A DNA stretch of 15,884 bases, taken from the NCBI GenBank assembly GCA_002299005.1, contig DBMZ01000062.1, positions 19,149 to 35,032 of the forward strand, given 5' to 3'. Position numbers and translations under genes: made by a program. How positions within the stretch are numbered: position 1 is the stretch's first letter; the number at the start of each line of letters is the position of its first letter. The notes below the pieces were generated by a model. That model saw nothing but the letters and a program-made list of their open reading frames with translations, searched no databases and was not told the DNA's origin. Below, piece after piece: positions 8,029 through 15,879 of this stretch. Origin of the DNA: Alphaproteobacteria bacterium UBA685. Its GTDB lineage: Bacteria; Pseudomonadota; Alphaproteobacteria; Puniceispirillales; Puniceispirillaceae.

Positions 8029-9081
8029 TTAGAACAAATGTGCCTTATCTTGATCAAATGAGAATGACACCTTATCGCCAAGCTTGATATCTGGCTGGTC
8101 TGGCGAGGCAAAACGGAACACCGTATCATGCTCACTTACCAGCTCAACAATCGTCTCAGTGCCAAGACGCTCAACCAAGGTTACAGTGCCTTTTAACTGA
8201 CCCTTCGGGTCAAGTTGCATATGTTGCGGGCGAATACCAAGGCGCACAGCCTCGCCCTTTGCTTTATCAGACGAGACAAGGCGGACATCCTTTGTCTTTA
8301 GCCCCTCACCTTCAAATTGCCCCTTATCACCCTTTGCCTTTGTGAGGGTGCCTTCAAAGAAATTCATCTTAGGCGAGCCGAGGAAGCCTGCGACAAATTC
8401 ATTTGCTGGATAATTGAACAAATCCATAGGCGCGCCCACCTGCATCACCACGCCATCCTTTAGCACGACGATTTTATCAGCCAGCGTCATCGCCTCAACC
8501 TGATCATGCGTTACATAAATCGTCGTGGCACCTAATTGATTATGCAATTTGGCAATCTCAACACGTGTATCATGACGCAAGGCCGCATCTAGATTTGATA
8601 AAGGCTCATCAAACAGGAATACTTCGGGGTTGCGGACAATGGCACGACCAATCGCCACACGCTGTCTTTGGCCGCCAGATAGCGCCGCAGGCCGTCTGTC
8701 TAGCAAATGCTCCATCTGCAAAATCTTAGCCGCCGCATCGACACGCGCGGCAATCTCAGCCTTAGAGATACCCTCTAGCGATAGAGAAAAGGCCATATTG
8801 TTAAAGACCGTCATATGCGGGTAAAGCGCATAGGATTGGAAGACCATCGCGATACCGCGCTTTGAGGGCGGCAAATCCATCACAGGTCTATCAGCAATGA
8901 TGATCTCACCATCGCTCAGTGATTCTAGCCCCGCGATTAAGCGAAGCAATGTTGACTTACCGCACCCGGACGGGCCAACAAACACGACAAATTCGCCCTT
9001 GTTAATTTCCAGATCTACATCGCGGATGACATCCACTTTGCCGAAGGACTTATTAACGCCTTTTAATTCAACCTGAGCCAT
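8029..9081 (-). CDS. aglK: ABC transporter ATP-binding protein of the alpha-glucoside importer (UgpC/MalK type)
   Basis: This 350-residue ATPase powers sugar import through AglF/AglG on the cytoplasmic face. The motifs are all intact: Walker A GPSGCGKST at 36-44, Q-loop Q82 in MVFQSYALYPH, signature LSGGQ at 134-138, Walker B VFLFDEP at 154-160 with catalytic E159, and switch H192 in YVTHD. Residues from about 235 onward form the C-terminal TOBE/OB regulatory domain typical of MalK/UgpC ATPases, which may serve several CUT1 importers. Its ATG directly abuts the aglA stop codon. The Shine-Dalgarno GAGGAG, six bases upstream, lies within the last codons of aglA. Position in the agl operon supports the name AglK; MsmK-like or UgpC-like would describe the same family. 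Confidence 0.93.
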   Translation of the reverse strand: MAQVELKGVNKSFGKVDVIRDVDLEINKGEFVVFVGPSGCGKSTLLRLIAGLESLSDGEIIIADRPVMDLPPSKRGIAMVFQSYALYPHMTVFNNMAFSLSLEGISKAEIAARVDAAAKILQMEHLLDRRPAALSGGQRQRVAIGRAIVRNPEVFLFDEPLSNLDAALRHDTRVEIAKLHNQLGATTIYVTHDQVEAMTLADKIVVLKDGVVMQVGAPMDLFNYPANEFVAGFLGSPKMNFFEGTLTKAKGDKGQFEGEGLKTKDVRLVSSDKAKGEAVRLGIRPQHMQLDPKGQLKGTVTLVERLGTETIVELVSEHDTVFRFASPDQPDIKLGDKVSFSFDQDKAHLF

Positions 9082-10629
9082 TTAAATCTCCTCAAAAGAT
9101 GCCGTTAGCGTCTCAAAATCAAAGCAACAACGCAATGTTTGCTCATCAGACACACGGTCAAAGATAATTTGTTTTGCACCACCAGATACGGCACTCATTT
9201 TATTTGCGCCCATCAAAGCAGGCTGGTCTTTGCGCCATTTCAAAAAGGCGGCAATCTTATTATAATTAGATGAAGGGCGCGCCGCCTCATCAAGGCCTGC
9301 ACGCGCCAAATGCGCCTCTGAGATTGGCAACCATGTCTCATTGGCTAATGAGAAGCCACCATTGGGCTTTGCGCGCTCCCAGACCATTGGCGTACGGCAT
9401 GTATCACGACCTAAGAATGTTGGGGCAAATTCGATGCCCCACGGGTCTTGCATGCGCTCCAGCGGGATATCTCTCACATCATCAAAGGCCAATTCCTCGC
9501 CCTGATAAAGACAGGTGGAACCAATCAAGCTGACCTCAAGCTGTACCAATAAGAGCTGCAAAGCCTCTTGGTCATCTGCTGATAAGCCAAGCGGCGCGAG
9601 CTGGCGTGTCGCTGATCGCGGTACATCATGATTTGAAAAAGCAAATGTCAGGCGCCCTGTGCCATTAAACGCTTCGATCGCATCTGTAATCGCAAGTTTG
9701 AGGCCTGCAACATCAAGCCCTGCCCATTCAAGCAAATTGAAATTATAGGTCGCATGCAAACGGCCGGGGGCAGTGAAATTCTGCGAGGCAAGCACGGGAT
9801 CATCACCATGAAGCTCGCCCATCAAGAAGCGATCCCCCTCATACTCATCAGCGATGGCGCGAAACGCTTCACTAAATTTCTGAATGCTTGGCTGATTAAG
9901 CTGGCCCGTATCATGCAATTGACGGAAAAATGGTTGCTGTTGCTGTGGTAATTTCCCGCGCTCAAAATCATGCTTTGGCTGGTTATTCTTATAAGGCGGC
10001 CTATCGCCATTAATCGTATGCACAGCGTCCAAGCGGAAGCCATCTACGCCTCTATCAAACCAGAAGCGCGCGACATCGCACAACGCCTCTCTTACCTCAT
10101 CATTTGCATGATTAAGGTTAGGTTGCGAGGTCAGGAAATTATGCAAATAATATTGCTGTCTGCGCGGCTCCCATGTCCAAGCGGCACCGCCAAAAAATGA
10201 CAGCCAATTGGTCGGCACAGTGCCATCAGGGTTCGGGTCAACCCAATGGAACCAATCTGCCTTGGGATTATCGCGCGACTGGCGGCTTTCCTCAAACCAC
10301 GGATGCGCAGATGAGCAATGCGCCGGCACAATATCAATCATCAGCCGCAGGCCAAGCGCATGGGCTTTTTCAATCAGCGCATCGAAATCATCCAACGTGC
10401 CATATTCGCCGTGAATATCGCAATAATCCGAAACATCATAGCCAAAATCATTCTGTGGCGACTTGAAAAACGGACTTATCCAAACGGCATCCACGCCAAG
10501 CTTTGCGATATAATCAAGGCGCGCGGTAATGCCGGCTAAATCGCCAATACCGTCATGATTTGAATCCTGAAAAGAACGCGGATAAATCTGATAAATAACC
10601 GCATTCTCCCACCATTTAAGCTCAGCCAT
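9082..10629 (-). CDS. aglA: GH13 alpha-glucosidase
   Basis: This 515-residue protein is a family 13 alpha-glucosidase of the oligo-1,6-glucosidase/AglA type. The N-terminus WWENAVIYQIYPRSFQDSN (6-24) is characteristic. The four conserved regions are present: DIVPAHC at 99-105 (H104), GFRLDAVH at 197-204 with nucleophile D201 and R199, the acid/base E272 in LMGELHG, and FSNHDVPR at 331-338 with H334 and D335. Without a signal peptide it should act in the cytoplasm on the imported disaccharide (maltose, sucrose, trehalose or another alpha-glucoside), releasing glucose. The start follows the aglG stop by three bases, and AAAGGGGG lies seven bases upstream within the aglG end. Such short or zero gaps on both sides point to one polycistronic message. 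Subfamily and exact substrate need phylogeny or assay. Confidence 0.93.
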   Translation of the reverse strand: MAELKWWENAVIYQIYPRSFQDSNHDGIGDLAGITARLDYIAKLGVDAVWISPFFKSPQNDFGYDVSDYCDIHGEYGTLDDFDALIEKAHALGLRLMIDIVPAHCSSAHPWFEESRQSRDNPKADWFHWVDPNPDGTVPTNWLSFFGGAAWTWEPRRQQYYLHNFLTSQPNLNHANDEVREALCDVARFWFDRGVDGFRLDAVHTINGDRPPYKNNQPKHDFERGKLPQQQQPFFRQLHDTGQLNQPSIQKFSEAFRAIADEYEGDRFLMGELHGDDPVLASQNFTAPGRLHATYNFNLLEWAGLDVAGLKLAITDAIEAFNGTGRLTFAFSNHDVPRSATRQLAPLGLSADDQEALQLLLVQLEVSLIGSTCLYQGEELAFDDVRDIPLERMQDPWGIEFAPTFLGRDTCRTPMVWERAKPNGGFSLANETWLPISEAHLARAGLDEAARPSSNYNKIAAFLKWRKDQPALMGANKMSAVSGGAKQIIFDRVSDEQTLRCCFDFETLTASFEEI

Positions 10630-10632
10630 GCC

Positions 10633-11859
10633 CTAGCCCCCTTTGACAGAGCCAGCAAGCAAACCACGGATGAAATAGCGCTGCATTGCCAAAAATACAA
10701 TCACAGGCACAATCATTGAAATCACCGCAGACGCATTCAATAGATGCAGCTGATCTTTAAAGGTACCAAGCTGTTGTTGCAGACGAATAGGGAAGACCAA
10801 ATCATCTGAATTATTTGGCCCAATATACAACGCCACAATCAAATCATTCCATACCCACAAGAATTGGAAGATACTAAATGAGGCAAGCGCAGGCACTGAG
10901 AGCGGCACAATCAATCTTGTGAAAATCTGCAAATGGTTCGCCCCGTCAATGCGCGCGCTTTCAAGCAACTCACGCGGCAATCCAACGATATAATTACGCA
11001 GCAAATAGACCGCCAAAGGCAGACCAAAGGCTGTGTGCGTCACCCACAGGCTCGCAAAACTTTTCGATGCCACCTCACAACTTTTGGTCGCCTCGCAATC
11101 TGTCATCCACGCATTTAGCGCGGTCGCCCATGAGGCAATACCACTAAAGCCTTGCAAAATAGGCAAGAAGGCAAGCTGTGTTGGCACCACCATCAGCGAG
11201 ACCACAATCACAAACAGCCAGTCACGCCCCGGAAAGCGCATCCATGCAAAGGCATAGGCCGCAAAGGCCGCGATGGTAATCGGAATAATGGTCGCCGGAA
11301 TCGTAACAATAAAAGAGGAAATCAGCGCGTTCGGCACATGCTCATTATCAAACAGAACTTCCTCATAGGCTTGTGTATCAAACACAGGTTCTTGGTTAAT
11401 AAACACATCTAGATTTTTTGGCTTCGGCGCAGTCGGCTCATCAAACGTCCACGTGAAATCACCATTTTCTTGGAAGATAAAATCACCACCGCGCACATCC
11501 ATCACCTCACCCGCAGGGACAAGTTTGCGCACAAGCTTTGTCTTATCAGGGTTCTCAGGGTCTGGCACACGGCCTTTGATCAAGATAGAGTTGACCTCAC
11601 CGGCAATCGGGAAATCTTCCTCGCCGACGTTCAAGCGGTCTAGGATATTGCCTGTCTTCAAAAGCACCTCAGCAGTATCATCCCTGTCATGGGTGCCAAA
11701 GCGATGGCCTAGCTCTGTCGGCGTAAAGGACGTCCAGAAACCAGACGTCTTTGACGCAATCTCAGAGCGCAAGGATGTGGTAATAAGCGCCACAAACGGG
11801 ACAACCCAAATAAAAACAATCAGGCCAAGAACAACATGTTTTAATGTACGACTAATCAT
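10633..11859 (-). CDS. aglG: Alpha-glucoside ABC transporter permease AglG
   Basis: This 408-residue inner-membrane permease is of the MalG type. The first membrane helix is at about 8-30, followed by an unusually long periplasmic stretch (about 31-175) and then the core permease helices. The EAA loop that docks to the ATPase is ELLESARIDGANHLQIF (297-313), with the conserved G at 306. E. coli MalG has 296 residues, so the extra length is essentially this loop; AglG-like proteins of alphaproteobacteria are, as far as I recall, also long. A second predicted periplasmic loop holds C255 and C261, which could form a disulfide. The start is 11 bases after the aglF stop codon; a GGGA that overlaps that stop provides the ribosome site. 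Pairs with AglF to form the channel. Confidence 0.92.
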   Translation of the reverse strand: MISRTLKHVVLGLIVFIWVVPFVALITTSLRSEIASKTSGFWTSFTPTELGHRFGTHDRDDTAEVLLKTGNILDRLNVGEEDFPIAGEVNSILIKGRVPDPENPDKTKLVRKLVPAGEVMDVRGGDFIFQENGDFTWTFDEPTAPKPKNLDVFINQEPVFDTQAYEEVLFDNEHVPNALISSFIVTIPATIIPITIAAFAAYAFAWMRFPGRDWLFVIVVSLMVVPTQLAFLPILQGFSGIASWATALNAWMTDCEATKSCEVASKSFASLWVTHTAFGLPLAVYLLRNYIVGLPRELLESARIDGANHLQIFTRLIVPLSVPALASFSIFQFLWVWNDLIVALYIGPNNSDDLVFPIRLQQQLGTFKDQLHLLNASAVISMIVPVIVFLAMQRYFIRGLLAGSVKGG

Positions 11860-11870
11860 TATCTTATTCC

Positions 11871-13136
11871 CTACCCCAGCTCTTTTTGTTCACGGCGCAG
11901 ACGCCATGCGTTAAAGACCATGTTCGGCACCACCGTCAGCATCAGCATAATGGCAATAGCGGCAAATAAATTATCCACATTATCGCCCCCGATAGACCAG
12001 TTATTACGCGCATTTTCCATCATCACAGCCAGCAATAATTTATCATCATCATTGGCAGAAAGCGCATACGGAATATCAAACACCTTCAGCACCAAAATCA
12101 CCAAGGTGGTCCAGACCACCATCACGGTTGAATAGATTTGTGGCAATTTAATGCGGAAAAACATCTGGAACGGGTTCGCCCCATCAATTGTCGCGGCCTC
12201 AATCGTATCTTGCGGCACACCGCGCAATGCGGCCGAGAAGATAACCATCGCAAAGCCTGTCTGCACCCACACCAAAATCCACATTAAGAAGAAATTGCCC
12301 CAGAATTTCAGATTATAGAGCGGCTCATTATAGTCAGCCGAATGGCCCAATAAGGCTTTCAGCAACCCAATCTGATAAGACGGCGTCGCGCCATTAATCG
12401 TCTGCAAGGCTTCGATACCACCACCAGCGAAAATATTCCGCCAGATAACCGCCGCACCCACAAATGAGATAGCCAAAGGCACAAAGACAAAGGTCTTGGC
12501 AATCACGCCCCATTTGACTGAATCAGCCAGAACAGCAATCAGAAGCCCCAAGGAAATACAGGCGGTCGGCACAAGGATAAGCCACATAAGCGAGTTACGC
12601 ATCGCAAAGCGGAATTGCACATAGCCAAGCGAGGCAGGATCCCATAAGAACGCATAATTCTGGAAGGTAAAGCTACCACTTGCCTCTTGGAGCGATTGCT
12701 TGAGTGTTAAAAACCCCGGCACCAGCAGGAAGAGCAAAAGAAGCATCAAAGCAGGGCCCACAAAAATCCAAGGCTGTATCGCTTCGATAATTGTTGACTG
12801 CTTGCCCAATGAGCCCCGCGCTGTCTTGCGTGCAAGCCCCATGGTTAACCAGTTCGTGACCGCGAAATACAAAAATGATATGCCCACCGCGATCACCACA
12901 ATGCGCAAAGCAAAGCCAATTTTGGCAAAGCGCATCTTGGTATCAAACTCATCTGTCGTCCACCCAAAGACGCCTTGCATCCAAAGACCAAGACCAGCCA
13001 TCGCATCATCAAGCGGTGATGTGACTATAAGGGCAAGAATGGCTGTGATAGGTAACAGGCAAATAATGGTCAAAAAGACAGCAAGACCGTTACCAGCTAT
13101 CAGTGGTTTTATCGAGCGCATGTCACGTTCCAACAT
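11871..13136 (-). CDS. aglF: Alpha-glucoside ABC transporter permease AglF
   Basis: This 421-residue MalF-type permease has two extra N-terminal helices (about 18-40 and 75-100) before the permease core, as in MalF. Core helices begin at about 123-143. The ATPase-docking EAA loop is DTIEAATIDGANPFQMFF (310-327). It forms the channel with AglG. The start is uncertain: the first ATG at 13136 has no Shine-Dalgarno, while an in-frame ATG at 13121 (residue 6) is preceded by GGAA six bases away and gives MRSIKPLIAG as N-terminus. The second is perhaps the true start. The gene is separated from aglE by 86 bp that include a strong hairpin, the widest gap inside this operon apart from the control region, so its expression is probably lower than that of aglE. 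Confidence 0.9.
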   Translation of the reverse strand: MLERDMRSIKPLIAGNGLAVFLTIICLLPITAILALIVTSPLDDAMAGLGLWMQGVFGWTTDEFDTKMRFAKIGFALRIVVIAVGISFLYFAVTNWLTMGLARKTARGSLGKQSTIIEAIQPWIFVGPALMLLLLFLLVPGFLTLKQSLQEASGSFTFQNYAFLWDPASLGYVQFRFAMRNSLMWLILVPTACISLGLLIAVLADSVKWGVIAKTFVFVPLAISFVGAAVIWRNIFAGGGIEALQTINGATPSYQIGLLKALLGHSADYNEPLYNLKFWGNFFLMWILVWVQTGFAMVIFSAALRGVPQDTIEAATIDGANPFQMFFRIKLPQIYSTVMVVWTTLVILVLKVFDIPYALSANDDDKLLLAVMMENARNNWSIGGDNVDNLFAAIAIMLMLTVVPNMVFNAWRLRREQKELG

Positions 13137-13166
13137 AATGTGTACGAAAAATAATTAAATAAATAA

Positions 13167-13194
13167 GAAGAGCACGAAGTAAATCGTGCTCTTC
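13167..13194 (-). terminator. Hairpin between aglE and aglF (partial terminator or mRNA-stabilising element)
   Basis: A perfect 11-bp stem, GAAGAGCACGA at 13167-13177 and its complement at 13184-13194, closes on a 6-base loop. It lies 28 bases after the aglE stop codon. On the transcribed (minus) strand it is followed by a T-rich but A-interrupted tract (TTATTTATTTAATTATTTTT, 13166-13147). This arrangement suggests leaky intrinsic termination and/or protection of the aglE message from 3' decay, giving excess binding protein over permease. A similar role is established for intergenic stem-loops at malE-malF in enterobacteria. Confidence 0.75.
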
Positions 13195-13222
13195 CAAATG
13201 ATGATGTTAAGAGGCAGATGCC

Positions 13223-14581
13223 TTACTTAATCGCATCCCAAGCAGCTTGGATATTATCAGCTGTTGTTTGTGAATCTTGGCCGTTTGCAAAGGCTGTCAT
13301 TTCGCTCCAGAAAGCACCCGCACCGATGGCACCGGGCATAAGGTCTGAGGCATCAAAGCGGAATGTTGTTGCGTTGACGAGGATTTCACCTTGCTTACGC
13401 TGTGCAGCAGATGCATAGGCTGAGAGATCAGCACCCTTATGCGCTGTCAAGAACGCGCCTTGTGACATCCATACTTCATGCGCTTTTGCTTCTGTTAGGT
13501 ACTGGAAGAAAGCACGTGTTGCATCAGAATCCTTTGTGATTGTGTACAAAGTACCCGCACCCAATACAGGGTTACCTGTTGAATTTAGGTAGTTGCCATT
13601 TGATGAATCAAACGGTGGGAAGTAGAAGAAATCTGCTTCGCCTCTTTCAACTTCTGCACCCTTTTCTGGGAAGAAAGCTGGAATGAAAGATGCCTGACGG
13701 TGCATCAAGCACTGTGCAGGTGATGTGAACAGACCCTTTGGCGCATCACCAAAGAATGTTGTCGCAACAGATGACGCACCACCAGCGACGTAATCATCAT
13801 TACGTGAGAACTGGCCATAGACTTCCATCGCATTGATAACTTCAGGGCTGTTAAACGGCAATTCGTTTGATACCCACTGGTCATATTTGGCAGGAGACGC
13901 GGTACGAAGCATGATATCTTCCATCCAGTCAGTCGCTGTCCAACCAGTTGCGTTACCTGATTCTACGCCGATACACCATGGTGTATTGCCATCTGCGACC
14001 ATTTGGTCAGATAGGGCAATTAGCTCTTCCATTGTTGAAGGAATTTCATAGCCATTATCTTCAAACTGCTCAGGTGAGTACCATACAAGTGACTTCAGAT
14101 CTTGCTTAAAAGCAAAGCCATAGAACGCATCACTGCCGTCTTGGCCTTCATATGTGCCAAGGTCAACCCATGATGAGCCCGCGCCGTAATTGTTGGTCAT
14201 CCAGTTGGCAAGGTCAGAACCCAATGGTGATAGATAACCTTCTTTGGCCATATCACCAGCCAAACCTGGCTGTGGGAAAATAGCAATGTTTGGCGCGTTG
14301 TTTGACTGCAAATCAGCCACAATCAAGGCCGCAAAATCGCGTGAACCTGAATATTTAATAACCGCGCCTGTTGCTGCTTCAAAACAGCTAGCCGTGGCGA
14401 GTAGGTTTTCTTCATCCTTGCCCTGCATTGAACCTGCAAGAGTGATAACCTCACCCGCAAAATTGCCAAGGTCACCAAGTGATGATGGTGTGTCGCAAAC
14501 ATCTGCATGGGCAGACCCTGCATAGGCGAATGACGCAGCAGTGATGGCTGCAACACCTAACATTTTAGTTGTGAAAGACAT
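13223..14581 (-). CDS. aglE: Alpha-glucoside ABC transporter periplasmic substrate-binding protein AglE
   Basis: This 452-residue protein is the periplasmic sugar-binding component of a CUT1 ABC importer. The signal peptide is clear: a short lysine-containing start, a hydrophobic stretch (about 7-22) and an AHA-D cleavage site after residue 26. The mature protein has family-1 binding-protein features, with many aromatic residues (W and Y) spread over two lobes, and cysteines C29 and C66 near the N-terminus that may pair. It is the first gene of the operon. The start is well supported by GGGAGG four bases before the ATG. The gene lies about 70 bp downstream of a LacI-type palindrome, and a strong hairpin follows its stop codon. 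Ligand is inferred from the neighbouring alpha-glucosidase: a di- or oligosaccharide or another alpha-glucoside; the pocket cannot be read from sequence alone. Confidence 0.92.
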   Translation of the reverse strand: MSFTTKMLGVAAITAASFAYAGSAHADVCDTPSSLGDLGNFAGEVITLAGSMQGKDEENLLATASCFEAATGAVIKYSGSRDFAALIVADLQSNNAPNIAIFPQPGLAGDMAKEGYLSPLGSDLANWMTNNYGAGSSWVDLGTYEGQDGSDAFYGFAFKQDLKSLVWYSPEQFEDNGYEIPSTMEELIALSDQMVADGNTPWCIGVESGNATGWTATDWMEDIMLRTASPAKYDQWVSNELPFNSPEVINAMEVYGQFSRNDDYVAGGASSVATTFFGDAPKGLFTSPAQCLMHRQASFIPAFFPEKGAEVERGEADFFYFPPFDSSNGNYLNSTGNPVLGAGTLYTITKDSDATRAFFQYLTEAKAHEVWMSQGAFLTAHKGADLSAYASAAQRKQGEILVNATTFRFDASDLMPGAIGAGAFWSEMTAFANGQDSQTTADNIQAAWDAIK

Positions 14582-14634
14582 GTTTTCCTCCCAGGAATCT
14601 TAACTGACGCACATGCGCCACGTAGCGATACTGC

Positions 14635-14648
14635 AGCATTTGAATGCT
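14635..14648. repeat. Short inverted repeat abutting the operator
   Basis: AGCATT-TG-AATGCT is a 6-bp-arm inverted repeat with a 2-base centre that ends exactly where the 18-bp palindrome begins. It would fall within the first bases of the aglE message if transcription starts near 14660. It could be a second protein site or chance; its loop is too small for an RNA hairpin without opening base pairs. Confidence 0.4.
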
Positions 14649-14666
14649 TTTGAAAGCGCTTTCAAA
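14649..14666. promoter_or_regulatory. LacI-family operator, likely bound by AglR
   Basis: The 18 bases TTTGAAAGCGCTTTCAAA form a perfect palindrome centred on a CG step, the classic pattern of LacI-family sites, where the hinge-helix leucine enters the central CpG. AglR has the matching leucine (L56) in its hinge. The site lies between aglE and the divergent aglR and overlaps the last base of a candidate aglE -10 box, so a bound repressor would cover the transcription start. Binding by AglR is inferred from adjacency. Confidence 0.85.
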
Positions 14667-14694
14667 TTACAGTAATACATGTTAAACAGAACAA
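14666..14694 (-). promoter_or_regulatory. Candidate aglE promoter
   Basis: On the minus strand, TTGTTC (14694-14689, three of six -35 matches) is followed 17 bp later by TGTAAT (14671-14666, five of six -10 matches). The operator starts at the end of the -10 box. Spacing is ideal for a sigma-70-type promoter; the weak -35 lowers certainty. The predicted start is near 14660, giving an aglE leader of about 80 bases. Confidence 0.55.
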
Positions 14695-14835
14695 GTATTC
14701 CAAGGGCAAGTCAAGCTGTTTCTATAGTGAAATACACTTTCTCACTTTATGGAAGCGGTGATTAATGTGGCACGGTCATGAGATATTAACGGCCAGAACG
14801 TGCGGAAATAGACCAACAAAGGGCCTGATTATCAG

Positions 14836-15879
14836 ATGAAAAAAACATCCCTAAAAGATTTGGCAAAACATCTTGGCCTATCACAAACGACGGTTAGCCG
14901 TGGCCTGTCGAACTATCCTGAGGTGACCGAGACAACCAAGGCATTGATACGCGCCGCCGCGGCTGAATTAAACTATGCCCCATCAAGTTCGGCGCAAAAG
15001 CTGGCGATGGGCCGGTCCTTTACCATCGGGCACATTGTCACCCTGTCTCAGCATATGACGATCAATCCTGTCTATGCCGATTTCATTGCCGGTGCTGGCG
15101 AGACCTATGCCGCTCATGGCTATGATATGCTCCTATCTATGGCGAGCAAGGACCAAGAGCTTGCGACTTATCGTAATCTGACAAACGCCCAAAAGGTCGA
15201 TGGCTTCATCCTATCAGAGCCTGTGCCAGGTGATGCGCGCATTGCTCTATTGCAAGAACTTGGCATTCCTTTTCTGGTTCATGGGCGGGCGCATAGTCAT
15301 GCAGAAGACACAAAGCATTATGCGTGGCTTGATGTGGATAATCGGCAAGGCGTCTATGACGGCACCAGCCATCTCATCGCGCAAGGGCATCATGATATCG
15401 CCTTCTTGAACGGGCCCGAAAGTCTGCATTTTGCGCTTGAACGCAGGCGCGGTTTTGAAAAAGCCCTGCAAGAGGCAAGCCTTACGCCGCATCCAAGCTG
15501 GCTTGTTTCCGCAGATATGACTGAACAGCAAGGCTATGAGCATGCCACGCGCCTATTATCAGAGGCAAAGCAACCAACAGCGATTATATGCTCATCTGTC
15601 CTTATGGCGCTTGGCATCCAGCGCGCCGCAACCGCAAAGGGGCTTTCGCTTGGCCGTGATCTATCTGTACTATGCTGGGATGATTGCCTATCAGGCTTTC
15701 ATGATAGTGCGCAAATACCGCAATTCACGGCCATGCAATCCTCTATTTTTGAAGCAGGCGCCATGATTGCCGAATTGCTGATATCAAAAATCATAAGCCC
15801 GCAATCAGCGACCCCTCAAACCTTGCTAAAGGCACCGCTCGTTGAGGGTAAATCAACAGGCCCTGGCCCCTATTTTTAG
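14836..15879 (+). CDS. aglR: LacI-family transcriptional regulator AglR
   Basis: This 347-residue protein is a LacI-family repressor. The helix-turn-helix fills residues 4-26 (SLKDLAKHLGLSQTTVSRGL), with Q17 and T18 in the recognition-helix positions that read the operator. The hinge helix (about 49-58) holds L56. The rest (about 62-340) is a periplasmic-binding-protein-like sugar sensor ending in the usual dimer interface. It is divergent from the aglE operon and probably represses it through the palindrome at 14649-14666, being released by an alpha-glucoside or derived sugar. The ATG fits the family N-terminus exactly, although the ribosome site is weak (AAAGGG, 12 bases upstream). A promoter is not clear: TTGAAA within the operator (14650-14655) could be a -35 without a good -10, and TATAGT at 14724 could be a -10 without a good -35. 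If the first is right, it would be autoregulated. Confidence 0.92.
   Translation: MKKTSLKDLAKHLGLSQTTVSRGLSNYPEVTETTKALIRAAAAELNYAPSSSAQKLAMGRSFTIGHIVTLSQHMTINPVYADFIAGAGETYAAHGYDMLLSMASKDQELATYRNLTNAQKVDGFILSEPVPGDARIALLQELGIPFLVHGRAHSHAEDTKHYAWLDVDNRQGVYDGTSHLIAQGHHDIAFLNGPESLHFALERRRGFEKALQEASLTPHPSWLVSADMTEQQGYEHATRLLSEAKQPTAIICSSVLMALGIQRAATAKGLSLGRDLSVLCWDDCLSGFHDSAQIPQFTAMQSSIFEAGAMIAELLISKIISPQSATPQTLLKAPLVEGKSTGPGPYF

Noticed and set aside
11453..11914. 153-codon open frame on the plus strand, antisense to aglG
   Set aside because: It lies opposite a well-supported permease gene, its translation shows no recognisable domain, and its length is explained by the codon pattern of the opposite strand.
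12700..13158. 152-codon open frame on the plus strand, antisense to aglF
   Set aside because: It mirrors the permease gene, is rich in serine, lysine and arginine without a recognisable fold, and runs into the AT-rich gap after aglE. It is treated as a shadow frame.
6681..14581. Novel defence, toxin or mobile system hidden in the large minus-strand block
   Set aside because: Every gene matches a known sugar-uptake family with intact catalytic or transport motifs, and gaps are too short for additional genes.
14770..14803. Inverted repeat GCACG/CGTGC in the aglR leader
   Set aside because: Five-base arms separated by 24 bases are expected by chance in a region of this size.
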